64,000 nt of DNA, taken from Elephas maximus indicus (Eukaryota; Chordata; Mammalia; Proboscidea; Elephantidae). The DNA lies in assembly GCF_024166365.1 (NCBI RefSeq), contig NC_064820.1, forward strand, positions 49,887,501-49,951,500, read 5' to 3'. Below the pieces are notes generated by a model. The model was not told where the DNA came from and made no database searches. It saw nothing but the letters and a program-made list of their open reading frames with translations. The translations under genes were made by a program, and so were the position numbers. How positions within the stretch are numbered: position 1 is the first letter of the stretch; each line of letters opens with the position of its first letter. This document shows, in pieces, positions 57,601 to 64,000 of this stretch.

Positions 57601-60600
57601 TGGGGACCATGGTCTCAGGGAACATCTAGCTCAATTGGCATAACACAGTTTATAAAGAAAATGTTCTACATTCTACTGTGGTGAGTAGCGTCTGGGGTCT
57701 TAAAAGCCTGTGAGTGGCCATCTAAGATACTCCACAGGTCTCACTCCTTCTGGAGCAAGGGATAATGAAGAAAACAAAAGACACAACAGAAAGATTACTC
57801 CAAAGGACTAACGGATCACAACTACCACAGCCTCCACCAGACTAAGTGCAGCACAACTAGATGGTACCCAGATACCACCGACTGCTCTGACAGGGATCGT
57901 AATAGGGGATCCCGGACAGAGGTGGAGGAAAATTCTCACAAAAAGGAAAAAAAAAAAGGACCACACTTACTGGCCTGACAGAGAGTGGAGAAACCCTGAG
58001 AGTGTGGTCCCTGGACACACAGCTCAGTGATGAAGTCACTCCTGAGGTTCATCGTTCAGCCAAAGATAAGACAGGCCCATAAAACAAAAGGAGACTAAAA
58101 GGGCACACCAACCGTAGGGCAAGGGCTAGAAGGCAGGAGGGGACAGGAAAGCTGGTAATGGGGAACCCGAGGTCAAGAATTAGAGAGTGTTGACATGTCC
58201 TGGAGTTGGTAACCGATGTCACAAAATATGTGTATTAACTGTTCAATGAAAAAATAGTTTGCTCTGTAAGCTTTCGTGTAAAGCACAATTAAAAAAAAAT
58301 TTTTTTAAGAAAAATAAATCATTCTTCCATTACCTGTGCAGGTGTGGGACAGGACAGCTGAGTAATAGGGCCTTGGGAAGAACAGACACCTCTTCTCCTC
58401 TTTCTTCTGCAACAGCAGGAGTTAGAACTCTATCCTGGGTTGTATCTGCATCTATTTTAGACATTTCACTGATTTTATTACGAAAATTAATTGCTAAAGA
58501 CAAAGGGTATTTCCATTCCTCTGGACAGGAGGCCACAGACCAACACTGATTTACCCATGTGTATACACCAGTGTGTTTTGTGCCAGGCACAGGCAGCTCC
58601 TCCCTTCCTTCCGTTCCATTTACCCAACTCTTCTTCTCTGAAGGTTCTTTGGATTTCATGATATGGCAATAAAGTTCATTTTCTTTATTCTTTAGTTTCT
58701 GTCTGGATAAACTTCCAAAAGTACGGTTTTTGTCTGCTTTTTCAACTAGTTTGCCCCTTTTGGCTTGATTATTTTTTTCTGACAATACTATAGATGAGTC
58801 TGGTTTCTGGCTAACTTTACACAAAAAATGTACTGTAAACTCATGCTGAGCTTTGGGCAGGCAAAGGTACGCATGACCATCTAAAGATGATATCTTCACG
58901 GTGCCACTCTCCATACATATCACAGCATCATCAGTATTGAGAATGGGCCATCTCACTTCTGAGACATCAACGAAGATTTGCTGAATTGAGCAGGAAAAAG
59001 ATAGTGAACGTTTTCTGTGAATAGCGCAATTTTTCCATACATTTGATGTTCAAGTATTGTGCAAGAAAGCTCTTAAAATTCTGTTTGCATTTTACCACTG
59101 AGAGAGTGTGAAAAATGACCCAGGTGTCCGTTTAAATGTAGTCTTTCTACAGAATATTTGATATTGTTACAATTATCTCTCTCAGAAAAAGAGAAGTAAA
59201 ACATACATACACATGTACCGATTTAAAAAAATAGAAGAGAACAAAAAAATACTGATTATATTTATTAGATTAAGTATATTTTGGTTTAAAATGTACAATA
59301 TGTACAATAAATCAGCGATCGGTGAGTTTTGTGGGCCCCTCCCCAAAAGTCTACTCTGAAAAAAAAAAAAAAACAGAAATGAGGGAGGACTGGCACTACA
59401 GCATATTATATTCAAAACAAATGTAACTTAAGTGGTATGGAGCTATACATAAAAATCATTGATAAAACATCTCAGAGAACACAGAAGAAGACTCAATCAT
59501 ATCTTTAAATGTTATATGTGATAAACTAAGTTTGCAAAGCAAGGGAGATAGGAAGAATTATTTAATAAATGGTACTGGAATTGCTGAATAACATTTGGGA
59601 AATGCTATCTCAGAGGATTATCATACAGATTAAATAGGATAACATGTACGAAGTACCTGTCCCAGATAGTACCTGGCTCACCATATACCAAAATAAATTC
59701 CAGATGGCTTAAAGGGTAACATTTAAAAAAAATTAAATTACTCAGAGCTAAACTGATCCTGACCAATAGCAAACAGGCTCGTAATAGGTACTGCCTCTGT
59801 CTTCTGCATTTTTTCGTAAAAAATAGCAGGTGTTCTTGAACTGCAACTATCCCGAGATCATCTTTTATCAAAATAGCAGAGTGGCACACAAAATAAAAGA
59901 TACTACACATAAGAATGGTGCTCTACTAAAATATCATCTGCATGAGACCAAAAGGTCAACATTTATTTTAAAGCAAGTTGAGAAGATAAGGTGGCAGGGA
60001 AACTACAGTGCTAAAAATGGTACAAACAGAACACAATTAAAGAGAACGCTGACACACTGTGGAAAATGTAACTGAACAATTTGTGAGGAATTTGTCAAAT
60101 GGGAACCTATCTTGCTGTGTTAATTTTCACCAAAAACCCAATAAAATACTTTTTAAAAAAGATGTTGCATAGCAATCAATTTTGCCCAACTGTTAAACAT
60201 CTCAACTCCTATTACATACAACATTAAATTTATTTAAAAAAAAAACAAAACAAAAAACTATTGTCAAGAATCCTCAAATTTACACTGATAACCTATGTGT
60301 ATAATCTGAGTCATTCCATTTACTTGAATCCATGGGTTATGCCCTATGGATACATTTGTTAGGGTGATAAAATTAAGGGCAGAATTCATTAACAGCAAAG
60401 CTGGTTTATAAGGATGGTCAGTTAAGAAAGTTCTCTCTTTTGAAGAATTATACTATCTAATACAACTGCAGGATCAGAGACAAGCTATGCAGTTTTAATG
60501 AATAAAGTTACTCAAAAGACAATGGAAAAATAATCTTCTAGACTAAGGCACAGCTTAAGATTTTTGATGGGTCTTTTGCCACTCGACAACATAAGAGAAA

Positions 60601-61652
60601 ATTCCTCAACAGCCATCATAACAGCAAAGAAAGGTAACAGAAAGTGGTTAAAAGACACAGTCTTTGGAGTCAGATAGACTGGGTTCATATCCTTTGTCAC
60701 TTAGAAACTGCCCATGGACAAATTAAACTCTCTAAGACTTAGTTTCCACACCTGTAAAACAGGGCTGATATCCAGCCAATATACCTGTTCTGATAAGGTA
60801 TCTATTTTGACCAGCAGGTACCCATGCCATATTGGTGTTATTAAATCTGTTTAATATTATTCCTGGTTCAAAATAAAATGCAAGCAAAAGAATAAAATCT
60901 TATACTGTAAGTAATTACACTTCTACTATATACTAAAAAATAACTACACATAAACTACTGAAAACAGTCTCATAATTTCTTAATTTTGAGAACTGTGAAA
61001 ATGAAAGTCACCAATCTGAAAAATTCTGAATATAATCCTTGGCTACAAAGAAAGGCAAGGAAACGAACTATGTAACTTCTGTGTTCTCAATCAATATACA
61101 AAATATCAAAACACTGTTGTCTGGTGAAATATACAGGCCTATGAATTCTACAGCAAAGTTTTTATTTCCAAGGGTCATGAAGAAATATTTCTAATTACTT
61201 ATCTTCAAATATTATGAAAATGAGACTTAAAAAATACTTACCTTTTTTCTTTCAGAAGGTATGATGCTTTCAGATAGAAAAGGGAAAGTGGCAGAAGAGT
61301 TTCGAAAATCTAGAGCTCGTTGTAGTTGCTCCTACAAAAAGAAATATAAAATGTAAAATGATTTGAAAATCAACCTCCAATTATTGTAATCCAGAATACT
61401 ACTTTTCATATTCTAGCCCACCTCAAAAAGAATAGTTTTTATATCACCTTTACTTACTCGGTAAGTGCTAATAACAAACTGTGTCCTTTGACGAATTCTT
61501 TCCGGTAGCTCTAAAGGATGTGCTGAAACAGGAGGTGCCTTTTCAAATAAAAATTCAGAGCCACAAGGAGAAAGCTGCAATTTGGAACCATCGACATATT
61601 GTACTTGCACGGAATCATCTTCATAAAGTACCATTCGAACTTCAGCTGCCAT
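33462..61652 (-). CDS. C5orf34: C5orf34 orthologue, complete 12-exon coding region
   Basis: Translated minus-strand exons are recognisably vertebrate C5orf34, a conserved, poorly characterised protein covered by Pfam DUF4520/DUF4524-type domains. Coding exons, 5' to 3': 61652-61458, 61331-61242, 58980-58334, 55062-54964, 53851-53728, 49822-49731, 42925-42856, 39316-39146, 38492-38398, 37192-37094, 34517-34477, 33652-33462. They total 1914 nt (637 codons plus TGA), close to the human length of about 638. All eleven introns begin GT and end AG, and phases join without a frameshift. I chose the ATG at 61652-61650 because it gives the family N-terminus (MAAE); the upstream GTG in frame is not a plausible start. 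Residues 10-27 and 467-484 share a Y-x-D-D-x-V-x5-D-G-x-x-L-x-L pattern. No signal peptide or membrane segment is seen. The gene looks intact. Function is not established; identity is near certain. Confidence 0.96.
34310..34357 (+). mobile_element. 48-bp AfroSINE/RTE tail-only insertion
   Basis: Contains only ATGAGTCGGAATCGACTCGA, GGCACTGGGTTTGG and a T-rich end. Flanked by the perfect 13-bp duplication attcaataaagct (34297-34309 and 34358-34370). In C5orf34 intron 11. Confidence 0.92.
34477..34517 (-). CDS. C5orf34: C5orf34 coding exon 11 (41-bp small exon)
   Basis: A very short exon (phase 2 in, phase 1 out) encoding [13 protein letters not shown]. Acceptor TTGCACAG, donor AACT|GTATCC. It is needed to keep the frame into the last exon; the split Leu codon (T|TG) rejoins correctly. 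Confidence 0.9.
34794..35730. mobile_element. TA-flanked inverted-repeat DNA element (about 0.94 kb)
   Basis: Left end CACCCAACTCCTCACTTAT; the complement of the right end is CACCTACTCCTCACCTAT. TA at 34792-34793 and 35731-35732. Subterminal sequences match the element at 56.2 kb at both ends. The centre is GC-rich and open in short frames (for example 35044-35274) but encodes no recognised transposase. Confidence 0.7.
35735..38397. other. C5orf34 introns 9-10 and flanks, mostly unique
   Basis: AT-rich intronic DNA around exon 10. An (AT)/(AC) simple repeat lies at about 37.60-37.66 kb. No further gene seen. Confidence 0.5.
37094..37192 (-). CDS. C5orf34: C5orf34 coding exon 10
   Basis: A 99-bp exon (phase 2-2) encoding [17 protein letters not shown] and the following Ser-rich stretch. 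Acceptor ATCTAG, donor AATG|GTATTT. Confidence 0.93.
38398..38492 (-). CDS. C5orf34: C5orf34 coding exon 9
   Basis: A 95-bp exon (phase 0-2) encoding [17 protein letters not shown] then [12 protein letters not shown]. Acceptor CTTAAG, donor AAAG|GTACTG; the donor is weaker than average but matches the family exon boundary. Confidence 0.94.
38604..38816 (-). mobile_element. AfroSINE, long older variant
   Basis: Complement shows the tRNA-like head (GTGGTTAAAGTACTTGGC), the long-form middle (AAGATTTACAGCC) and the RTE-like tail. In C5orf34 intron 8. Confidence 0.9.
39146..39316 (-). CDS. C5orf34: C5orf34 coding exon 8
   Basis: A 171-bp exon (phase 0-0), residues 440-496. It carries the second YxDDxV..DGxxLxL motif (residues 467-484, YSDDKV...LDGITLTL). 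Acceptor TTTAG, donor CAG|GTGAGT. Confidence 0.95.
39719..39874 (+). mobile_element. AfroSINE
   Basis: AAACCCTGGTGGCATAGTTG head, B-box-like CAATTCAAATCC, tail ATGAGCTGGAATCGACTC. Near-repeats aaggactat (39709-39717) and aaagactat (39875-39883) flank it. Confidence 0.92.
40100..40702 (+). pseudogene. RTE apurinic-endonuclease domain remnant
   Basis: A 200-codon open stretch with RTE endonuclease motifs: [20 protein letters not shown], then [12 protein letters not shown] (the Glu of the active site) and ENTSRS-like sequence. The D-W-N motif (GDWNVKVG) follows after the stop near 40.71 kb. Only the N-terminal part of a former ORF2-type protein. Confidence 0.88.
41459..41623 (+). mobile_element. 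AfroSINE nested in RTE
   Basis: Full-length short-form SINE. Perfect 11-bp duplication tatgggcaaaa at 41448-41458 and 41624-41634, so it is younger than the RTE. Confidence 0.95.
42126..42286 (+). mobile_element. AfroSINE nested in RTE
   Basis: Full-length short-form SINE. Perfect 9-bp duplication gccagagaa at 42117-42125 and 42287-42295. Confidence 0.95.
42856..42925 (-). CDS. C5orf34: C5orf34 coding exon 7
   Basis: A 70-bp exon (phase 2-0) encoding [17 protein letters not shown] then ICCWKM. Acceptor TTCACAG, donor AATG|GTATGT. It is squeezed between the intronic L1 (ends about 43.17 kb) and the intronic RTE (begins about 42.60 kb), so about 0.25 kb of unique sequence is left on each side. 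Confidence 0.93.
44169..47110 (-). pseudogene. L1 ORF2 remnant (endonuclease missing; RT and C-terminal region present)
   Basis: Starts at the deletion junction in the linker after the endonuclease (AVLRGQFIS) and continues through several open blocks. 47104-46601 is the linker and start of RT. 46508-45450 is the RT with FADD catalytic residues (codons at 45887-45876). 45387-44686 is thumb/C-terminal sequence. 44681-44169 is the C-terminal segment with the CWRGCGE..HCWWDC Cys/His cluster. The blocks are separated by stops or frameshifts. The apurinic endonuclease domain is entirely absent. Confidence 0.92.
47117..47700 (-). pseudogene. L1 ORF1 remnant (N-terminus, coiled coil, start of RRM)
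   Basis: Open for about 195 codons. It has a basic start ([13 protein letters not shown]), then a long heptad-like Glu/Lys/Leu-rich coiled coil, then the beginning of the RNA-binding domain ([12 protein letters not shown]). It is cut by the internal deletion just after VEELLTQK, so the rest of the RRM and the C-terminal domain are missing. It cannot supply a normal RNA chaperone. Confidence 0.9.
47850..48640 (-). repeat. L1 5' UTR tandem monomers, about 208 bp x 4
   Basis: GC-rich units recur with landmarks (CTGATCCCC/CTGGTCCCC on the plus strand) at about 47863, 48071, 48282 and 48488. Spacing is 206-211 bp. Each unit contains a CGCCCGC..CAAAATCCC core and a CCAGTCACTTCCTC-like segment. Mouse L1 promoters also consist of tandem monomers, so these probably are promoter units. 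Confidence 0.88.
48955..50010. other. C5orf34 intron 6/exon 6/intron 5, unique
   Basis: Non-repeat AT-rich sequence around exon 6. Nothing else recognised. Confidence 0.5.
49731..49822 (-). CDS. C5orf34: C5orf34 coding exon 6
   Basis: A 92-bp exon (phase 0-2) encoding [18 protein letters not shown] through LLKQATR. Acceptor TTTCAG, donor ACAAG|GTAAGT. The downstream intron holds the large L1. Confidence 0.93.
50021..50414 (-). mobile_element. RTE LINE 3' fragment
   Basis: 5'-truncated RTE with its 3' end at the left (GTTGTTGTTAGGTGCCC on the plus strand). Perfect 10-bp duplication tttttaaatt at 50011-50020 and 50415-50424. Confidence 0.94.
50450..51220 (-). mobile_element. old L1M/HAL1 fragment
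   Basis: Antisense L1-type 3' region (GGTTGTTTCCAGTTTTTTGC, TTGCACACATGTGCAAATAC, AATTTGCATTTCCCTGATG). Diverged. Confidence 0.7.
51900..52022 (+). mobile_element. L2 3' end
   Basis: AGGGAAGGGACCAAGTC.. CCCAGTGCTTAATAGAGCAC.. AATATTTATTGAATAAATG. Confidence 0.85.
52375..53182 (+). mobile_element. LTR-like element with 123-bp internal tandem repeat
   Basis: Starts GTGATGGATAAGGCTGTGTC and ends AGAGAATCCAGCCTAAGACA, as MaLR-type LTRs do. Between about 52.68 and 53.09 kb about 3.5 copies of a 123-124-bp unit occur (landmark CTTCACAGCCTGTAAGC at 52707, 52831 and 52954). Family not resolved. Confidence 0.7.
53728..53851 (-). CDS. C5orf34: C5orf34 coding exon 5
   Basis: A 124-bp exon (phase 2-0) starting [12 protein letters not shown] and ending QEGPEE. 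It contains a [14 protein letters not shown] block conserved in the family. Acceptor CCTTAG, donor GAG|GTAAGC. Confidence 0.94.
54090..54175 (+). mobile_element. L2 3' fragment
   Basis: GGCATCTTGTCTTATCATCC.. GGGCTGACACATAACAG. A second small L2 tail lies near 54.57-54.61 kb. Confidence 0.6.
54964..55062 (-). CDS. C5orf34: C5orf34 coding exon 4
   Basis: A 99-bp exon (phase 2-2) encoding [11 protein letters not shown] through VWYKGVTYR. Acceptor ATTACAG, donor ATAG|GTAAGA. Confidence 0.94.
55345..55790 (+). mobile_element. L2 fragment
   Basis: CAGTACTGTGCTATATGCAC.. AGACATGGTCCCTGTCCTC.. AAGACCTGAAAATGAAC.. GTGAGAAAGCAGGGCAAG, the L2 3' region order. Confidence 0.8.
55945..56170 (+). mobile_element. 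MIR SINE
   Basis: GACTCTGCCTGGGATC.., ATGATCTTGGCCAAGTTATT.., TATCTATAAAATGGGATAAC.. in consensus order. Confidence 0.88.
56209..56533. mobile_element. TA-flanked inverted-repeat DNA element (about 0.33 kb)
   Basis: Left end CACCTCCCCCCCCACTTAT; complement of right end CAGCTTCTTCTCACTTAT. TA at 56207-56208 and 56534-56535. Matches both ends of the element at 34.8-35.7 kb but is much shorter, so it is an internally deleted relative. Non-coding. Confidence 0.65.
56565..56600 (-). mobile_element. old SINE/RTE tail fragment
   Basis: Short match to the shared tail (GAGTCAGTTCCAACTCATAG). Degenerate; no clear head. Confidence 0.5.
56740..57000 (+). mobile_element. L2 fragment
   Basis: CTCTACGCTCCTAGAAAACAG..GTGCCTCACAAAGTATCC.. 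CTGTAAACACTCAATGCG, L2-like tail order. Confidence 0.6.
57170..58310 (+). mobile_element. L1 3' end fragment
   Basis: Begins GAAACAACCTAGGTGCCC, through TGGATGAATCTGGAGAAC and ATGCTGAGTGAAATAAG (ORF2 end), then a 3' UTR with GTCTGGGGTCTTAAAAGCC, ending TAAAGCACAATT plus A/T-rich tail. In C5orf34 intron 3, antisense to the gene. Confidence 0.88.
58334..58980 (-). CDS. C5orf34: C5orf34 coding exon 3 (largest)
   Basis: A 647-bp exon (phase 0 in, phase 2 out) encoding residues 96 to 311. It holds the conserved block beginning [12 protein letters not shown], then a Lys/Glu-rich less conserved stretch, and ends CPVPHLHR. Acceptor TTCAG, donor AG|GTAATG. Confidence 0.95.
58985..60630. other. C5orf34 intron 2, mostly unique
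   Basis: AT-rich intronic DNA with a poly-A run near 59.36 kb. No gene seen. Confidence 0.45.
60640..60800 (+). mobile_element. MIR SINE
   Basis: AAGTGGTTAAAAGACACAG, TTTGGAGTCAGATAGACTGG, CACACCTGTAAAACAGGGCTG in order. Confidence 0.85.
61242..61331 (-). CDS. C5orf34: C5orf34 coding exon 2
   Basis: A 90-bp, phase 0-0 exon encoding residues 66-95, starting EQLQRALDF. The acceptor is TTTGTAG and the donor AAAAAG|GTAAGT. Confidence 0.95.
61458..61652 (-). CDS. C5orf34: C5orf34 coding exon 1
   Basis: Encodes residues 1-65 and starts at the ATG whose complement is at 61650-61652. It ends in a CGA codon before donor GTAAGT (phase 0). It carries the N-terminal motif with D12, D13, V15, D21, G22, L25 and L27. 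The 5' UTR probably runs to an acceptor at 61692-61693 (pyrimidine-rich tract then CAG), so about 39 nt of 5' UTR (61653-61691) belong to this exon. Confidence 0.95.
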
Positions 61653-61691
61653 CACTATGACTAGAGAGAAGGTGTCCTTCCAAGTGAGAGA
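61653..61691 (-). other. C5orf34: C5orf34 5' UTR within first coding exon (inferred)
   Basis: A polypyrimidine tract ending TTCAG sits just upstream of 61691 on the minus strand, consistent with a spliced non-coding first exon further upstream. No CpG island or exon-like sequence is visible from 61.7 to 64.0 kb, so the promoter probably lies beyond the window. Confidence 0.5.
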
Positions 61692-62230
61692 CTGAACGAG
61701 TTAGGAAAAACAGAGCACAAACAGTTCTTTTAACGTACGAAAGTTCCATGAAAATAAGAACACAGCCAAAACATGCAGGCATTGCACTTACTTCTGTTGT
61801 AGGAAAAGTGATATCTGATTATACTTACAGGATATGAACTTAATATCCTTAAAAGAATGCCTTGATTAACCCCTAGGGCTTTACTCCAATGTGAGAAGAT
61901 AGCCACCAAATTGTAACAGCCTTTACAATTTTAGTAGCTTTACTTCTCCTTAAGTTCAATTTCTGTGAATGATATGCCATATTACAAACTAGTGGTTCAA
62001 TGCTTAGCCTTTTTCTTCATGATATTCAGGAATAGAGACTTTCCTGTAGAATGCAATGGCCAAAAGTATCTATTCAGCATAAGTGAAATGAACATTGAAA
62101 AAGAAATCCAAATATCTGGATTCTAGTCCCCAGTCTGGCATTAAGGAAGCAGTTCCATGTCACCACTGAGCAAGTTCATCTCGAAATGCCTTAGGTTCCT
62201 CATGCTTTCCACGGAGGTGGGATGGAAGGG
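61692..62230. other. sequence upstream of C5orf34 coding exon 1
   Basis: Probably C5orf34 5' intron or flank. AT-rich, no CpG island, no exon or named repeat recognised. Confidence 0.45.
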
Positions 62231-62234
62231 GAAT

Positions 62235-62420
62235 TAGAGGGTCAGGTTTCATCCACACTCCACCATTTACTAGCTATATCTTAGGTAAGTTTTGGGGGCT
62301 TCTTTCCTCCCTCATTTGTAAAATGGGGATAGTACTAGGATCATTAAGTGGATTAAATGAGACAGCACACGTGACAGTGTCCAAACTAGCATTGTGAATG
62401 TTGCACAATAAATCCTATGA
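62235..62420 (+). mobile_element. MIR SINE
   Basis: CACCATTTACTAGCTATATC, CTCATTTGTAAAATGGGGAT, GGATTAAATGAGACAG in consensus order. Confidence 0.85.
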
Positions 62421-62470
62421 AATGCTTTTATTCCTTTCTAAGACAATTCCCACTCCCTACTAGGATACTG

Positions 62471-62629
62471 GAAATCCTGGTGGTATAGTGGTTAAGTGCT
62501 ACAAGCTGCTAACCAAAAGGTCAGCAGTTTGAATCCACCAGGTGCTCCTTGGGAACTCTATGGGGCAGTTTTACTCTGTCTTATAGGGTCGCTATGAGTT
62601 GGAATTGACTCGAAGGCAACGGGTTTGGG
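62471..62629 (+). mobile_element. AfroSINE
   Basis: GAAATCCTGGTGGTATAGTG head, CAGTTTGAATCCACCAGG, tail CTATGAGTTGGAATTGACTC. Short flanking similarity only. Confidence 0.92.
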
Positions 62630-63171
62630 ATATCACTCTCTTTCCACTATTATTGTGACCAGGTTTTGCCTGTCAGAAAAAACTAAGTTTCCATACGTAT
62701 CACTTTCCCCAGTTCACCATTTCCTCCGATAATTTTCTCAAGTGTAGCACCTACTCATTGTCTACTTTCTCGTCCTTCAATTCTCAATCTACTGCAATCT
62801 AGCTTCCTCCCCCACCTGTCTAACTGAAGTTGTTTCACAGTGATGACCAATGTGTTTCTAAACTTTAGTCTTTATCCTATGAAACCTGGTGTGACAGTGT
62901 TGTCTCCCTTCTTACCAAACCTTCTCTTCCCTGCCCCCTCTTTTTTCTACCATTGTTACCATGGTTTTTCTCTCTACATCTGTTTTTATTTTAATCATAC
63001 CTCTTCATCACTCTCTTAAATCAAAGATTCTGCAAGACTGACCTTAATCCTCATTTCATCTCTTCTTATTTTCTATATACGCTCTTGCAACTTTTGCACC
63101 TACACCCCACCCTTGTTTTTTCCTATCCTGCCCCCTTTCAACTTATATAACCTAGCTACATTTGATACCCA
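62630..63171. other. upstream flank, unique
   Basis: Pyrimidine-rich plus strand; no gene, repeat or promoter recognised. Confidence 0.45.
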
Positions 63172-63229
63172 CCACTGTCTGTTTATCATATTGTGGTGGC
63201 TTGTGTGTTGCTATAATGCTGGAAGCTAT
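63172..63229 (+). mobile_element. RTE 5'-end fragment
   Basis: CCACTGTCTGTTTATCATAT then GTGGTGGCTTGTGTGTTGCT, matching the RTE 5' end at 39.9 kb. Cut at the start of the MaLR LTR. Confidence 0.7.
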
Positions 63230-63474
63230 GTGTCTTAGTTATCTGGTGCTGCTATAACAGAAATACTACAAGTGGATGGTTTTAGCAAACAGAAGTTTAT
63301 TCTCTCACAGTCTTGGAGGCGAGAGGTCTGAATTCAGGATGCCAGCTCCAGGGGAAGGCCTTCTCTCTGTCAGCTCTGGAGGAAGGTCCTTGTCATCAAT
63401 AGTCCCTTGGTCTAGGAGTTTCTCTGTGCAGGGACCCCAGGGTCCAAAGGACACACTTAGCTCCTGGCAGTACT
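63230..63474 (-). mobile_element. ERVL-MaLR LTR 3' half, inverted
   Basis: Starts TGTCTTAGTTATCTGGTGC (the LTR 3' end in complement) and runs to GGACACACTTAGCTCCTGGC. Only the 3' half is present, joined directly to an oppositely oriented internal region. Confidence 0.85.
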
Positions 63475-64000
63475 TAATTTGGTACCAAGAGTGGGGTGCT
63501 GCTCTAACAGATACCTAAAATGTGGAAGCAGTTTTAAAACTGAATGGATAGAGGCTGGAAGAGTTTTAAAGTACCTAATAGTAAAAGCCTAGATTGCCTT
63601 GAAGAGGCTGATGGTGGAATTATGGATGGCAAAGACAATTCTGGTGTGAGGATTCAGAAGGAAGTGAACACAGCTGTTACACTGGAGATCAAGCAGATGG
63701 AAAGCAGCAGCAGGAGAGAAATGGCAGCGGTAGGGCGAGAAAGCACTGGAGCCAACCCACAGAACAGGACTGCCGAGTACCTTTGGCAAGAGGCTTCCTG
63801 GCAGAGTGGGGTGCCTCTGAACACTTATTGGTAGAGCTAGGCTTGCCGACCCATGGAGCAATAGAGCTGAGTGCCCTCCAGCACTCAATTTACTGGCAGA
63901 GCGGGGTGCCTTCAGGCACTTATCAGTGGAGCTAAAGAGCTTTGGAATACCTGCCCCAGCAGGGCAGACACAAGCAATAAGGCCCAAGGGGCCAAGAGCC
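63475..64000 (+). mobile_element. ERVL-MaLR internal region (runs off the window)
   Basis: Begins TTAATTTGGTACCAAGAG; TGGTACCAAGAGTGGGGT differs by one base from a tRNA-Leu primer-binding site. It continues with the same leader as at 23.14 kb. Non-coding and partial at the window edge. Confidence 0.82.

Noticed and set aside
61653-61655. GTG start two codons upstream of the C5orf34 ATG
   Set aside because: Vertebrate genes initiate at ATG here and the family N-terminus is MAAE; the ATG at 61652 is used.
1-64000. CRISPR arrays, operons, phage or integron features
   Set aside because: No regular spacer-repeat arrays; the window is a vertebrate intron/transposon landscape with spliced genes.

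Overview
This is a 64-kb piece of a mammalian nuclear genome. It almost certainly comes from an afrotherian, most likely an elephant; manatee or hyrax cannot be excluded by eye. The lineage call rests on many tRNA-derived AfroSINE copies, whose 3' tails match an RTE-type LINE that is also present in several copies. ERVL-MaLR LTRs, L1, L2, MIR and MLT1 repeats are also present. There is no sign of bacterial, plasmid or viral-genome organisation, and almost all long open frames outside the two genes below are transposon remnants or repeat-derived.

Two protein-coding genes lie head-to-tail on the minus strand, both recognised from their translated exons. C5orf34 (12 coding exons, 61652 down to 33462, 637 codons plus stop, every intron with GT..AG ends and matching phases) occupies the right half. 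TMEM267 (two coding exons, 15958-15647 and 8577-8242, exactly 215 codons plus stop) occupies the left half. Its 5' UTR exon and promoter probably sit in the only CpG island of the window, about 30.76-31.42 kb, only about 2 kb beyond the 3' end of C5orf34. As I recall it, gene order and orientation match human 5p12.

Layout. 1-6.8 kb: intergenic repeats downstream of TMEM267. 6.8-8.2 kb: repeat-poor TMEM267 3' UTR. 8.6-15.6 kb: TMEM267 coding intron, holding a plus-strand L1 with an intact 5' end and a 50-bp tandem-repeat 5' UTR but no 3' half. 16-30.7 kb: long TMEM267 5' intron with old L1, an ERV1-like LTR, two MaLR copies, and an old L1 interrupted by an RTE and a younger L1 tail. 30.7-31.4 kb: CpG island. 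33.3-61.7 kb: C5orf34, with a degenerate RTE and two nested SINEs in intron 7 and a nearly full-length L1, with an internal deletion, in intron 6 (sense to the gene). 61.7-64 kb: upstream flank or 5' intron with a SINE and a rearranged MaLR.

The two genes have no established functional link. C5orf34 is a poorly characterised protein in which I see a duplicated YxDDxV..DGxxLxL motif reminiscent of polo-box strands. TMEM267 is a multi-pass membrane protein whose His/Asp motifs resemble the DUF457/YdjM family. The most useful second-look items are those two protein observations, the contrasting L1 promoter architectures, an antisense ORF open in two L1 3' UTR copies, tail-only RTE/SINE insertions with target-site duplications, a head-to-head MaLR rearrangement, and a small family of TA-flanked inverted-repeat elements.
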